Assembly: GCA_015272325.1 (NCBI GenBank)
Contig: JACYLU010000003.1
Coordinates: 1-64,000, forward strand
DNA from: Synechococcales cyanobacterium C42_A2020_086
Lineage (GTDB): Bacteria > Cyanobacteriota > Cyanobacteriia > Elainellales > Elainellaceae
Direction of reading: 5' to 3'
DNA length: 64,000 nucleotides
In this document: one piece after another, positions 18,172-27,395 of the stretch
How positions within the stretch are numbered: the stretch's first letter is position 1
Layout: every line of letters starts with the position of its first letter
The notes under the pieces: model-generated
Databases searched by the model: none
Seen by the model: only the letters and a program-made list of their open reading frames with translations
What the model was told of the DNA's origin: nothing
Program-made: the position numbers and the translations under genes

Positions 18172-19458
18172 TTATTTGGGTGTAATCTGCCACTCTCGAG
18201 GCTGATAATATTGCCCCCGGTTCAGTTTTTCATGACCCTTGACGCTAAAACGCAACGATTCATAGGCATCTAACACATACAAGGAACCTTCTTTGAGATA
18301 AACATTGAGCGTGTAGGACCCAGGCAGTAGACCTAAATGGGGTAGAAACACCCGCAGTTCGTACTCTCCAGGCGACACCGCAAAGGTTTCCTGGTCGTAG
18401 GCACTACTCATATGCAGGGCCAGGCTGTTATCTTTAGCAGGCTGATAAATCGCTACAAATAAGCTGAGGGCATTCAAAGGACGCAGCGCTTTGCAGCGAA
18501 CGCAGATATAAACCGGCTCACCACTAACTGGAACCTCCATCAGCCGCCCAACGGCATCTTTGAAATAGATAGAGACGAGATCAGCACCGGCGCTATCCTG
18601 CGGTGATTTTGGCGGCAGCAGAAACGGAAACGCCGCCCGCTCTCGCTTGACAGAGAACAGATCTTGTTCGTACTGATCCATGATGTCGCGAGCGCTGCCC
18701 GAGGCCATGAGCCGCCCCTGCGCCAGGTAAATGCCAGTCTGGCAGATATTGAGGATGCCTTGAAAGAAATGACTGACCAGCACAAACGACGTTCCTTGCT
18801 GCAACAGCTCCGAGAGACGACGTTCACATTTCGAGCGAAAGCGAGCATCGCCTACGGCCAGCACTTCGTCGATCAGCAAAATGTCGGGATCGGTATGAAT
18901 CGCGCAGGCAAACCCTAAGCGTGCCGCCATGCCCGAGCTGTAGCTTTGCACTGGCGCATCAATGGCCTCGCCAATCTCAGCAAATTCCACGACTTGGTCA
19001 AATCGAGCATCGATCTCGGCGGTTGAAAGTCCCAAAATCGACATATTGGCGTAAATGTTTTCCCGTCCGGTAAGGATGGGGCTGAAACCGGCTCCTAGAG
19101 CGATGAGGGGTGCTACTCGGCCGCGGACGCGAATGGTGCCGCTGTCGGGCTTGATCAAACCGCTGATCATGCGCAGCAGGGTCGTCTTGCCGCTGCCGTT
19201 TGCCCCCACTAGCCCTACCGCTTCCCCCCGTCGCAGGGTAAGGCTAACGTTCTGTAGGGCCCAAAATTCGTTGGGGCGGAGCGTTCGCTGCTGTTGACGG
19301 CTGCCGATCAGTTCAGCTCCAATATCCTGCAACCCATAAAATAAAGATTGCTTGAGGCTGCGACAAAATTTCTTCGATACGCCTTTCACCGACAGCACAA
19401 TGTCGTCGCCCCGAGTCAGCGGAGCATCCTGCAGATCATCGAACTGGGGTTCCATCAT
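18172..19458 (-). CDS. Polysaccharide ABC exporter ATPase with C-terminal cargo domain (Wzt type)
   Basis: A 428-residue ATPase. Residues about 20-250 form the nucleotide-binding domain with Walker A GANGSGKTT, ABC signature YSSGMAARL and Walker B ILLIDEVLAVGD, plus RVAPLIALGAGFSPILTGREN typical of the teichoic-acid/O-antigen subfamily. Residues about 285-428 form an extra beta-sandwich domain (ISIYFKDAVG equivalent, FLPHLGLLPGSYTLNVYLK), as in Wzt proteins, where it recognises the finished glycan's terminal group. Powers export of a lipid-linked glycan through the permease encoded immediately upstream; the start ATG overlaps the permease stop by four bases (ATGA). Glycosyltransferase genes follow. 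Confidence 0.93.
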   Translation of the reverse strand: MMEPQFDDLQDAPLTRGDDIVLSVKGVSKKFCRSLKQSLFYGLQDIGAELIGSRQQQRTLRPNEFWALQNVSLTLRRGEAVGLVGANGSGKTTLLRMISGLIKPDSGTIRVRGRVAPLIALGAGFSPILTGRENIYANMSILGLSTAEIDARFDQVVEFAEIGEAIDAPVQSYSSGMAARLGFACAIHTDPDILLIDEVLAVGDARFRSKCERRLSELLQQGTSFVLVSHFFQGILNICQTGIYLAQGRLMASGSARDIMDQYEQDLFSVKRERAAFPFLLPPKSPQDSAGADLVSIYFKDAVGRLMEVPVSGEPVYICVRCKALRPLNALSLFVAIYQPAKDNSLALHMSSAYDQETFAVSPGEYELRVFLPHLGLLPGSYTLNVYLKEGSLYVLDAYESLRFSVKGHEKLNRGQYYQPREWQITPK

Positions 19459-20315
19459 GCGCTAATTCGCTCAATCACAAACGGCATTGCAATCCGATAT
19501 AACAACCAGCTCGCGCCAAGTCCAACTATGGCTAATCCACTTGCCAGCCAAAACCCCACTGGGGCGGAGAGCACGCCAGTCGTTGCCAGTTCACGAGTGG
19601 TAACCAGCAGTGGCGATACCGGGTTCAACCGCACGAGGTAAGAGAACAGCCCTGTCTGCGGCGGCGGATAGATCACTGGGGTAATGAACAGCCAAGCACT
19701 GACCACTAAGGTCAAGCCTCGGGGAACATCTTCGTACAAGGCCCCCAACGGTGCGAGCAGCAAGCCCACTGCCGTTCCTAGCGCTACTAAATGCAGTAAA
19801 GCAACCGGAGCCAGAATCACCGTAGCCGCCACCGGAATTTTGAACCAGAGAAACACACTGACGATCAAGAGCAGCTTGATAGCAAAATTGAACCCGACCT
19901 GCCCCAACTGCGAGAGGATAATAGCCTCTCGGGGAAAGTTAATTCGCGCCAGCATGGGCTTAGCTGCAATCACCGCCTGCACAGGACCATTGAGCGATTC
20001 GACAAACGTCTGCCACAGGGACATGCTAAACAGCACATAGACTGGGTAGGGTAGATCCGTCTCGCCAATATTGAGAATATCCGCATTGCTGGCTAGGGTT
20101 AGCCCGGCTGCTGCCACAATAGGAGGGACAAACGCCCAAAAAATTCCCAGAAATGACTGACGATACTGGCTGCTGATATCCCGAACCATTAAGCGCCAGG
20201 CCAACTCCCGGGCTGCTAGCAGATCTCGTCCCATGGCTCTGATCAACTGCCAAGGGTGCCGCAGCCGACTCTCTGGCGTGTAGATCACCTCCGATTCAGG
20301 ATAGCGATTCGACAT
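19455..20315 (-). CDS. Polysaccharide ABC exporter permease (Wzm type)
   Basis: A 286-residue ABC-2 membrane protein. The cytoplasmic N-terminus includes the amphipathic LAWRLMVRDISSQYRQSFLGIFWAF motif common to Wzm/TagG permeases. About six hydrophobic segments follow (for example PPIVAAAGLTLAS, FAIKLLLIVSVFLWF, VALLHLVALGTAVGLLL, LVVSAWLFITPVIYPP). It forms the transmembrane channel that, with the Wzt-type ATPase, flips a polyprenyl-linked glycan to the periplasm. First gene of the minus-strand glycan operon; promoter expected in 20316-20480. Start ATG 20315. The product could be O-antigen, a capsule or an S-layer-associated glycan. Confidence 0.93.
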   Translation of the reverse strand: MSNRYPESEVIYTPESRLRHPWQLIRAMGRDLLAARELAWRLMVRDISSQYRQSFLGIFWAFVPPIVAAAGLTLASNADILNIGETDLPYPVYVLFSMSLWQTFVESLNGPVQAVIAAKPMLARINFPREAIILSQLGQVGFNFAIKLLLIVSVFLWFKIPVAATVILAPVALLHLVALGTAVGLLLAPLGALYEDVPRGLTLVVSAWLFITPVIYPPPQTGLFSYLVRLNPVSPLLVTTRELATTGVLSAPVGFWLASGLAIVGLGASWLLYRIAMPFVIERISA

Positions 20316-20761
20316 AACAGGTTCTCCAAATCTTCTCCAAAGGAGCGGAGCAGTAAATTCACTGGGAAATCCACTGTGAAATCCACTATGAGGGTAGGGC
20401 GATCAGACGTTCCGTAGAAGTTCGCAGGTCACTATTCCTTGTATGCGATTGTAAACTGCTGATTTTCAGCCTGCTCGGGTGGTTGTATGAAGACTGGATG
20501 AACTTCTGTGGCGGACAACTTCCCGGGTGAACTGATGATTAAGATTCGTGACTTCTTCTGGAAAATTTCGATCGAGTCGGGAATTCTCTTACTAACGGTA
20601 TCTGACGCTACAGAAAAAATCTATTAGACTTTCTAGTGGAGACGTCGAATTAAGCAGTTAATCAAGCAGTCATTGTGGTGCAGGCGCTTGGCATCTAGTT
20701 TAGCCGCCAACCCGTATCGGTCTTGAAAGGAACTGACTGGACCCCACAGCGAGGAGGAGGA
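20316..20761. other. Divergent intergenic region
   Basis: A 446-bp stretch between the minus-strand glycan operon and a plus-strand small gene; both promoters should lie here. Contains direct repeats of GTGAAATCCACT (about 20372-20390). No gene recognised. Confidence 0.4.
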
Positions 20762-21169
20762 ATGAACAGCCATCGGTACGCTAAACAATTTGCTCATGAG
20801 GATGGGGGCGGTGCTTGGTCAGGTGCAGTCGGTTTTGGATCTGTAGAAGCTGTAGCAGCGGGTCCAGCATCGTCGTTTAACGAGACTGCCCCAGACAGGG
20901 CTACTGAAGACTATGCCGCCGATCTCTATCGAATTGCCCCTCCGGTGATGACCGCCAAACCCCACAACACTACCTCCCGTCGGCTGCACGTGAAGCAGTT
21001 TGCCGAAGCTCGCCTAGAGCATCTCTCGGCAGAACTCTCCAAGCTTGCCGATCAAATTCGCTACCATCATCCGCTGATTGCCGAAGCGCTGGACGACGCT
21101 TGGGATGCCACCGAAGAAGCCATTGAGATGCTCTCCGACGATGAAGCTTGGGTTGCAGGGCGGCAGTAG
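20762..21169 (+). CDS. Conserved-looking small acidic hypothetical protein
   Basis: A 135-residue soluble protein without signal peptide or membrane segment. The first 60 residues are Gly/Ala-rich and probably unstructured. The last 70 are strongly helical and charged (RLHVKQFAEARLEHLSAEL, then ALDDAWDATEEAIEML), suggesting a small helical bundle or coiled coil. ATG 20762 is preceded by GAGGAGGAGGA, a very purine-rich ribosome binding site; an in-frame upstream codon at 20723 is less likely. No family recognised. It sits alone between the glycan operon and the insertion-sequence region. Confidence 0.6.
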   Translation: MNSHRYAKQFAHEDGGGAWSGAVGFGSVEAVAAGPASSFNETAPDRATEDYAADLYRIAPPVMTAKPHNTTSRRLHVKQFAEARLEHLSAELSKLADQIRYHHPLIAEALDDAWDATEEAIEMLSDDEAWVAGRQ

Positions 21170-21597
21170 GTTGCAGCGGAGATACCTGCCTGAGCATAGA
21201 CATTATGCTTAGCATTCAGATTCTTTACTAGACTCGTGTTGGCGTATTCGATCAGCCCCAAAGGATTGGTTGGACTCGGATGACGACGGCAATAGACGTC
21301 CCGGATCGGCTGCACGATTGCCATAGTGAGCTGAGGTTCTGGACCTTCCAGGGGCATCTCCGCAACAATTTCTCCGTTCAGCAACTCAACTTGGCGACGC
21401 CGCACAACACCTGCCGCCACCATCTAGTGATATTTATCCTGAAGGGTGGTATCCCGCAAAGGACTTAAGCTGTAAATTTTCTGTTTAATTGCTTAAGAAT
21501 TAGGAATTATCCTGCAGCCCTGATGGATAGTCCTAGTGATAGAGGGTCTTATCCCGCAATTTTAACGATGAATAGATAGTCAACACTCCGGACAGTT
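21170..21597. other. 428-bp non-coding stretch before the IS cluster
   Basis: No gene seen. GGTATCCCGCAA (21451) and TCTTATCCCGCAA (21549) are a loosely repeated motif about 100 bp apart; one of these could be the outer end of the IS4-type element whose transposase tail begins at 21598, but no matching end was found. Confidence 0.35.
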
Positions 21598-21719
21598 CTA
21601 GGAGGCTATAGACCCGTAATCAAGCAGCTTTCGGTAGTTTGGGTGGGATTTTATTAAAGTTGGCTCCAGCTCAAACCAGTCAATAAACAAGTCTAGGCGT
21701 TGCTGAATAGGACTATGAT

Positions 21720-22440
21720 TCACTGAGGGACAGGGACCTCAGCAAACTTGAGGTAGTGTAGTCGCAATCGAATCGAGTGCTTCAGCATCTCTACGGACTT
21801 GGAATAGCACAACGTCTTGCAATGCAAGCAAGCCAGGTAGTGTCGCATAGAGCTTCGCTCCGCCAAAGGCGTACGCGTGTTTTCTCCCTCCCCTCGCGTC
21901 ATCTAGGTCTTGCTCACCATTTGGTCTCCGTCTTCAATGAACCCTGGCTAAACCGACCAACCGTCAGTGACAGAGAAGTCGCACTGCCAAGTTGCAACGA
22001 CCGCCCACAACGGTCGGAACGTCTCTGCACGATGGTCGCCCAGAACCCACCCTAAGATGGCTGGTCGGCAGGGGTCAACGGCAGTCCAGAGCCCGATTTT
22101 GTTTTTTGGGAGCTAACAAAGGTCTCCAACTCAGCCAATTCCCCGACGGTAGGGGGACCGTCTGGATCACACGCATCGGGTCACAATTCACCGATTTGGT
22201 TGACCCCAGTCATGACGGTCGTCTGGTGAACGCCTTTGACTCGTTCAATGCCACGAAATCCCATGCCGTTGACCTACAGGTTGAGACATTCACGCTTGAA
22301 CTCATCGTCATAGCCAGAAGGCGGGTCCTAGGGTTCAATGAACTGCCGCCGACAATCTTTACACAGATAATTTTGTTTACCTCTTTGCTTGCCGTTCTTA
22401 CTGTTACTGGTTGAACCACATTCGGGACACTGCCTTGGTC
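21720..22440 (-). pseudogene. IS1-family transposase remnants
   Basis: Decayed InsA/InsB-type coding region on the minus strand of the IS1-type element. The zinc-finger block stops at a TAG after QFIEP (near 22330). The helix-turn-helix-like block GYDDEFKRECLNL is followed by another TAG, then by VNGMGFRGIERVKGVHQTTV. The catalytic part is frameshifted several times; the final 60 codons (21902-21720, with KSVEMLKHSIRLRLHYLKF) are open and carry an in-frame palindromic insertion of about 24 nt relative to the family. Confidence 0.8.
21849..21876. repeat. Short double-palindrome insertion in the IS1 transposase
   Basis: GAGCTTCGCTC (21850-21860) and CGCCAAAGGCG (21861-21871) are two adjacent perfect small inverted repeats with 3-nt loops. 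They interrupt the conserved ENTRLRHYLA block by adding TPLAERSS-like residues. Size, palindromy and GC-richness recall the small dispersed repeats of filamentous cyanobacteria. Confidence 0.6.
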
Positions 22441-22984
22441 TCACCCTGATTTCATACTCTGATTATGCAACGCCAACGTCTAAAAGATGCACATTGAGAG
22501 CTAACCGTTTGAGCGAGGCGATTGAAAAGCTCAGAGGGTCGGTTGTTGGCTGAGATTGTTGCAAAGCTGCTTTGGCTAGATTCAGTGCCATCAAACTGGC
22601 ATTAACATGGATGTCAATGGACTCAGGCAAACGGAACTGACAATCAGCTAGTCCCGTAAATTGGCGAGCATGACGAAAGACAAACTCAATCTGAAAGCGA
22701 GCCGCATAGCAGCGATAAAGAAACACCGGGTCAATCTCCAGGTCAGTGGAAAACAGGACAACATACGTGGGACGACTTGTGTCCGCTTGCAAGAGATATG
22801 CTAAGGGCACCTTCCGTTTGAGACTCACCGACCAAACGACAGCAGTGTAAAGGCTCACCCCTTCTTCCAGTTGACTCACCAACTGAAAGCGTTGAGGGTC
22901 GTGCAAATTGACCTTGCCGTCATATTTTCGCCGTGCCCCTCGCCCCTGGTAGGGGTCGTCATAGAGAAACTTCAGGTCGGCAGA

Positions 22985-23568
22985 GAGTGTCAAGAATTTT
23001 GTGTAAGGCAATGATTAGAACTGAGGGAAGCGGTCAGGGAATTCAATAGCAAAGGGCATTAAGGCTGCTTTCCAATCGCGGATGGGCATGGTCCATTTCT
23101 TGGCAATATGGTTGAGTGCCAGGTAGAGCAGTTTGTCAACGGAGTCTTCATTGGGGAAACACCCTTTCGTCTTCAGGACTTTGCGTAAAGAGCGGTTGAG
23201 CGATTCAATCGCATTGGTGGTGTAGATCACTTTGCGGATGTCAGGCGGGTAATCAAAGAAGGGGATGATGTTTTCCATTGGGGCTGTTCTGTCGCTTGCC
23301 AGGGCGGTCTGGTTCGGACGGCACAGGTTCAGTTTTGCTTTGCAGATGATGGCTCAACTCTGCTTGCAGCGCCCGCTCCACGACTTGTTGGGTTAGTTGT
23401 TTCAGCAAGCCTTGCTTGCCCAGAATTTGTTCCGGGCTGGAGTAGTCGGCAAGCAGTTCATCGAGAAGTTGGTTTACTTGATCTTCAGGGCGACGACGAC
23501 GAGGCATAGGCGGTCTCCTGGGGATTTGAATTAATTTTGACCGCTTACACAAAATAATTTACAGTCTC
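22985..23568 (-). mobile_element. IS256-family element with large internal deletion
   Basis: Minus-strand transposase pieces. 23552-23253 gives the N-terminal part (PRRRRPEDQVNQLLDELLA, QILGKQGLLKQLTQQVVERAL). 23278-23015 gives the C-terminal part ([20 protein letters not shown], then [15 protein letters not shown] and [15 protein letters not shown]). The catalytic middle of roughly 220 residues is missing, so about 580 bp remain of an expected 1.3 kb. Ends match as inverted repeats: TTTTGTGTAAGG at 22999-23010 and, reversed, TTTTGTGTAAGC at 23556-23545, each preceded by a GAGA/TGT motif. It lies at the junction of two other dead transposases and has no visible target duplication. Confidence 0.8.
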
Positions 23569-23569
23569 T

Positions 23570-24686
23570 TGATGTGTTTTACTCTTCTCTACGTGTCGCT
23601 CTTTACCCTGTCCTTGTTCTCCCATCGTATCGTCAAACTGTCTCTCCAACATCTTCTGTTGCACCATCGCTTTGCTGTCGAGGAATGTCTGCATCGGGGT
23701 CTTACCATAGCAGTAACGTCCTCAATGAGGGCGGGTACAGTTGTAGGAGTCTACCCAATCATCCACATCCTCCTGCAACTGCTCCACACTGCTGTAGATC
23801 TGCTTACGGAAGGCAACCTGATAAAACTCCTCAAGGAGGGTGCGATGAAAGCGTATGCCTTCGGCAGGCTTCGCCAACACAAATGCCATTAGTCTGAGGA
23901 GACTGGGTTGTGGTGCGCGTGTGGTCAATGTCCTCACTTGCCAGGTCCAACGGGTACTCATGATGTTCCACGTTGGCGCAATACTCTGAGCCTCGGTCAG
24001 TCAACATCCGCAGCAGCAGTACCTCCTGTGACTCAAAAAACGGTAACACTCGGTCATGGAGCAAGTCTGCTGCGGTGAGGGCACTCTTCGACTCATAGAG
24101 TTTGACCACCGCGACTCGGGAGGAGGGGTCGATGAAGGTCTGCTGATAGATGCGTCCCACTCCTTTGAGGGTTCCAACAGAGAAGGTGTCTTGGGAACCG
24201 AGATAACCAGGATGTTCAGTTTCAATCTCACCCTGTGCCTCCTGCTCTTGTTTTGCCTGCTCCAGGGCTTTGAGTTGCGCTGAGAATCAAGTTGTTCTGG
24301 GCTGACTTTCCTCTAGGGCTTTGAGCCGCTTGGCAAAGGTTTCCAGATCATGGCGCAACCAGATGGAACGAACTCCACCGGGAGAAACCAGAATGCCCTG
24401 TTGCTTGAGTTCATTGGAGACTCTTACTTGCCCCTAGGCAGGTTGCTCAATGGCAAACTCCACTACCGCTGGTTCAACGTGGGCTTCCACTCGATTCTTT
24501 AGACACGGTTGCTTACGGCTGATCTGCTGGAGGGCTGCCTCTCCGCCTGTGTCATACCATTCTTTGAAACGGTAGCAGCTGTTACGGGAGACTTCATGAT
24601 TTTGCAGGCTTGGGAGACGTTGCCCAGCATCTTTGCCAGGTTGAGTACGCCCAGTTTGTTTTGAATGACTGGTCTTGTGTATTCAT
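23570..24686 (-). pseudogene. IS481-type transposase, multiply frameshifted
   Basis: Minus-strand remnants of a helix-turn-helix plus rve-type integrase. The start ATG is near 24686 (MNTQDQSF-like). Then [18 protein letters not shown] ends in a TAG. The catalytic domain FIDPSSRVAVVKLYESKSAL and LTDRGSEYC (second Asp) is open at 24160-23831. The C-terminal part is in a different phase: RFHRTLLEEFYQVAFRKQIY, VDDWVDSYNCTRPH, a stop, then QGRYCYGKTPMQTF-like codons near 23700. A short palindromic insertion at 23851-23877 falls exactly at the frame change. Not functional. Confidence 0.8.
23851..23877. repeat. Short palindromic insertion in the IS481 transposase
   Basis: GCGTATGCCTTCGGCAGGCTTCGCC holds a GCCT-TCGGC-AGGC hairpin. 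On the minus strand it separates TNGIC from RFHRT, which are nearly adjacent in the family (TNGICERFHRT), giving a net gain of about 22 nt and a frameshift. Resembles short mobile repeats reported in filamentous cyanobacteria; second case in this IS cluster. Confidence 0.55.
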
Positions 24687-24778
24687 TGTGACACTCCTGA
24701 TTGAGTCTCAGTTTACAGGTAGTGTCAGATTAAGTCTTGTCTATTACAATTTACCGATGAGCTGTAACCTTAGGCAGG

Positions 24779-26236
24779 TCATCCTTTAATGACCGCAATA
24801 GGACGCAGACGAGCCACTTTATGAGCGATGTCAGCCTGACTAACCACCTCAACAACACGGCTGACATTCTTGTACGCTCGGGGAGCTTCTTCTGCCAAAC
24901 CAGGCATTGAGCCAGCCCGAACACAAATACCTTCCTGCTCCAGTTCACCCCGCAATCGGTCGCCTCGGACTTCTCGTTTTGCTTGGGCACGGCTCATCAC
25001 TCGCCCAGCTCCATGACAACTAGAACCAAACGAGAGGCGCTCGCTCTCTGCTGTGCCAACCAAAATCCAGCTCTCAGTCCCCATGGAGCCAGGAACCAGC
25101 ACGGGCTGACCGATTGCCCGATACTCGACAGGCAAACCCACAAAACCTGGACCAAAAGCTCGCGTCGCTCCCTTCCGATGCACACAGACTTGCAGGGTTT
25201 CGCCATTGATAGAGTGGGTTTCAATTTTACCCATGTTGTGAGCGATATCGTAGACTTGGCGCAGGGGTGTGTTCTGAGTGCCAAATACCTGCTCAAAACT
25301 GCGGCGCGTATGCCAGGCTAATACCTGACGGTTGGCAAAGGCATAGTTTGCGGCAGCTTTCATTGCTTTCAGATAGGATTGCCCTTCCTCTGACCCTAGG
25401 GGCGCGCAGACTAGCTCGCGATCGGGCAGATGAATGCCATAATGCGCCACTACCGCCTGAAAGTCATGAACATAGTCCGTACAAATCTGATGCCCAAATC
25501 CGCGTGAACCACAGTGAATCTGCACCGCCAAACATCCTAGATGTAATCCCATTACCTGAGCAGCATTGGCATCAAATATCGCGTCCACCACATCCACTTC
25601 CAGAAAATGATTCCCCGCGCCCAGCGTGCCGAGTTGCCCTTTACCCCGTTCCTTAGCTCGGTGGCTAGCGTACTGGGGATCAGCCCCTTCTAAACAGCCA
25701 AATTCCTCCGTGCGTTCCAGGTCTTCCGCTTGCGCGTAGCCGCGGGCTAAAGCCCATCGAGCACCCTGGCGACATACCTGATCCAGCTCGGCTTCTGACA
25801 ATGGCACACTTCCCTTTTCACCCACACCACTGGGGCAGTTATGGTAGAGGGTACTTGCCAGATCGCTCAAATAGGGTTTAGCTGTCTCATACTCAATCGC
25901 CGACGCCAGAACCCGCACTCCACAGTTAATGTCATATCCCACGGCACCGGGAGAAATGATGCCATCCGGGACGCGAGTTGCCATCACTCCACCAATTGGC
26001 ATGCCATACCCCTGATGAACATCTGGCATAACAACTACATGCCCCACCAAACCTGGTAATTGCGCGACATTCACGGCCTGAACGATTGATAAATCATCCA
26101 GGGCATCTTCTAAGAGATCCTCATCTGCAAAGATCCACACCGGCACATTCATCTTTGGATGAAAGGAAATAGGAATCTCCCATAGATAATCCTGAATACG
26201 ATGAAAATCTTGTTTGCGAACCTGTTGAGTAACCAT
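24779..26236 (-). CDS. rtcB: RNA-splicing ligase RtcB
   Basis: A 485-residue GTP- and Mn2+-dependent RNA ligase joining 2',3'-cyclic phosphate (or 3'-phosphate) and 5'-OH ends, used for RNA repair and tRNA splicing-type reactions. Visible motifs: [36 protein letters not shown] (metal-binding Cys), [28 protein letters not shown], and [16 protein letters not shown], whose His receives GMP. Length is standard. Start ATG 26236. The archease gene ends eight bases upstream on the same strand, the usual partner arrangement. The 3' end is about 50 bp from the insertion-sequence cluster, yet the gene is intact. Confidence 0.96.
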   Translation of the reverse strand: MVTQQVRKQDFHRIQDYLWEIPISFHPKMNVPVWIFADEDLLEDALDDLSIVQAVNVAQLPGLVGHVVVMPDVHQGYGMPIGGVMATRVPDGIISPGAVGYDINCGVRVLASAIEYETAKPYLSDLASTLYHNCPSGVGEKGSVPLSEAELDQVCRQGARWALARGYAQAEDLERTEEFGCLEGADPQYASHRAKERGKGQLGTLGAGNHFLEVDVVDAIFDANAAQVMGLHLGCLAVQIHCGSRGFGHQICTDYVHDFQAVVAHYGIHLPDRELVCAPLGSEEGQSYLKAMKAAANYAFANRQVLAWHTRRSFEQVFGTQNTPLRQVYDIAHNMGKIETHSINGETLQVCVHRKGATRAFGPGFVGLPVEYRAIGQPVLVPGSMGTESWILVGTAESERLSFGSSCHGAGRVMSRAQAKREVRGDRLRGELEQEGICVRAGSMPGLAEEAPRAYKNVSRVVEVVSQADIAHKVARLRPIAVIKG

Positions 26237-26244
26237 ATCGTCTG

Positions 26245-26670
26245 CTAAACGTCTAAAACCAATGTAGTTTCAAATCCTCGGTCTGTTTTATTAATAGATA
26301 AGTTGTGGTATGTAACGGCTTTAATAAACTTTGTCCAATGGTGGATAGGTGCTCCACTCATCAAAACCTTGAGATTTTCTGCATCTAGAGCAAGAATTTC
26401 AAAGCGATTGAATCCCAGATTTTCGCTTTCGCGTAAATACAGCAACTCATTTAACCAAGCAACAAGCAGACTTTCATAATCGACACCGTGGAGTTGAATC
26501 TCTCGCCTCACCTGAATTTCTCTGACGAGTTGAATTCCTGCTAGAGTAAACAGAGCGAGCGCAGCTTGAATAAACAGTTCCTCTAAACTGGTTGCCCAAA
26601 CTCGGTATGACCAATCTGCCGTGTGATCGATTTCTTCAAACCCAGATTCTGAATAGTCTGAGGGCTGCAT
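26245..26670 (-). CDS. Archease, RtcB-activating protein
   Basis: A 141-residue protein. [32 protein letters not shown] is the archease N-terminal signature with the Asp/His metal ligands; [23 protein letters not shown] and the ending [13 protein letters not shown] (with the conserved C-terminal Asp) complete it. Archease promotes guanylylation and multiple turnover of RtcB. The in-frame upstream extension to 26883 adds 71 residues with no family match; ATG 26670 (MQPSDYSE) gives the normal length. Eight bases separate its stop from rtcB, so the two are surely one operon. Confidence 0.93.
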   Translation of the reverse strand: MQPSDYSESGFEEIDHTADWSYRVWATSLEELFIQAALALFTLAGIQLVREIQVRREIQLHGVDYESLLVAWLNELLYLRESENLGFNRFEILALDAENLKVLMSGAPIHHWTKFIKAVTYHNLSINKTDRGFETTLVLDV

Positions 26671-27395
26671 AGGACACCACTCAATCGACTGTAGGAAAAT
26701 CCGATTAATTGAATTGTGACTGGACGGAGTTTCAAGTGAGACGTTTGTTTGCCCTTGAACCGGAAAACAAGCGTGGGCAAGCATCCACCAAAACAGGGGT
26801 CTTGCTATCCAGCTGCTTGACCTGTGGCAGGAACTCTGAACGCTGTCGAACGGTACTGATCTGATGCTAGCTCGTCTGGGCAACCTGCTGGCGATCGCAA
26901 GCCCCTAGAAAAATAATATGGCCTCGATGCCGTGATCGGCTAACCGAGGTAGCTGTTGCTTCCTAATGCTGTCAAAAAAGTTACAAGTCGCCCATGCTGA
27001 TCTCAGGACTATCGCTTGCGTCTAGCTCTGGAGTTGGCTCTTTCATTCTACGGGTATTTATTTTATAGATGTTTATTGGATATGGGTATTTATTGGGAAC
27101 TTGGTGGGCAGTTCCAGTGGAGTTACTCTCCGCATGCGTAGGGCAAGTTTTATATTTTTATATATTTTTGTCATTGACATCAGAAACAAAGCAATTCCAA
27201 ATGGCAGTGTATCAGTATTTCCTTAAATTCGACCAACATGCAAAATTTCTGTTTGCTATCATTTTAGTTTTTCATTCCTCTTAGTATTCATTAGACTGCT
27301 TGAGGAATAATTAAGCTGTTTGCAGGATAGGGTAGAACCTCAGATCCAACTTTAGCCTCCACCCCACCCTGCAACTGCCTACAGGACTATCCGCA
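26671..27395. other. 725-bp region without a convincing gene
   Basis: Holds the presumed promoter of the archease-rtcB operon and an AT-rich part (27040-27310) with repeated GGGTATTTATT (27052, 27082). A plus-strand frame at 27069-27284 would encode a hydrophobic 71-residue peptide, but its composition follows the AT-rich DNA; not called. Confidence 0.45.

Larger units (their letters stand above)
21696..22474 (-). mobile_element. IS1-family insertion sequence, decayed
   Basis: About 779 bp, the usual IS1 size. Ends are imperfect inverted repeats: GGCGTTGCTGAATAGGACTA at the left and, reversed, GGCGTTGCATAATCAGAGTA at the right. Flanks AAGTCTA (21689-21695) and AACGTCTA (22475-22482) look like a decayed 8-bp target duplication. 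Inside, the minus strand encodes an InsA-like zinc finger (CPECGSTSNSKNGKQRGKQ, YLCKDCRRQFIEP, near 22430-22330), then VNGMGFRGIERVKGVH in another phase, and at the far end RHYLACLHCKTLCYSKSVEM. Stops and frameshifts separate these blocks, so the transposase is dead. Removing the element restores the reading frame of the host transposase gene. Confidence 0.85.
21598..22987 (-). pseudogene. IS4-type transposase, truncated and split by an IS1-type insertion
   Basis: Read on the minus strand, 22987-22475 encodes the C-terminal part of a DDE transposase: RKYDGKVNLHDPQRF, then YAARFQIEFVFRHARQFTGLADCQ, which fits the IS4-family Y-x2-R-x3-E-x6-K signature with Arg at the last position. The frame runs into the IS1-type element (21696-22474). 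On its other side the same frame resumes, so NVHLLD continues as LFIDWFELEPTLIKSH and ends at a stop at 21598-21600. The N-terminal half, with the first two catalytic Asp residues, is missing: the gene is cut at its 5' side by the IS256-type remnant. It cannot be active. Confidence 0.8.

Noticed and set aside
27069-27284. 71-codon hydrophobic plus-strand frame in AT-rich DNA
   Set aside because: Hydrophobicity follows from T-rich codons; no Shine-Dalgarno and no family resemblance.
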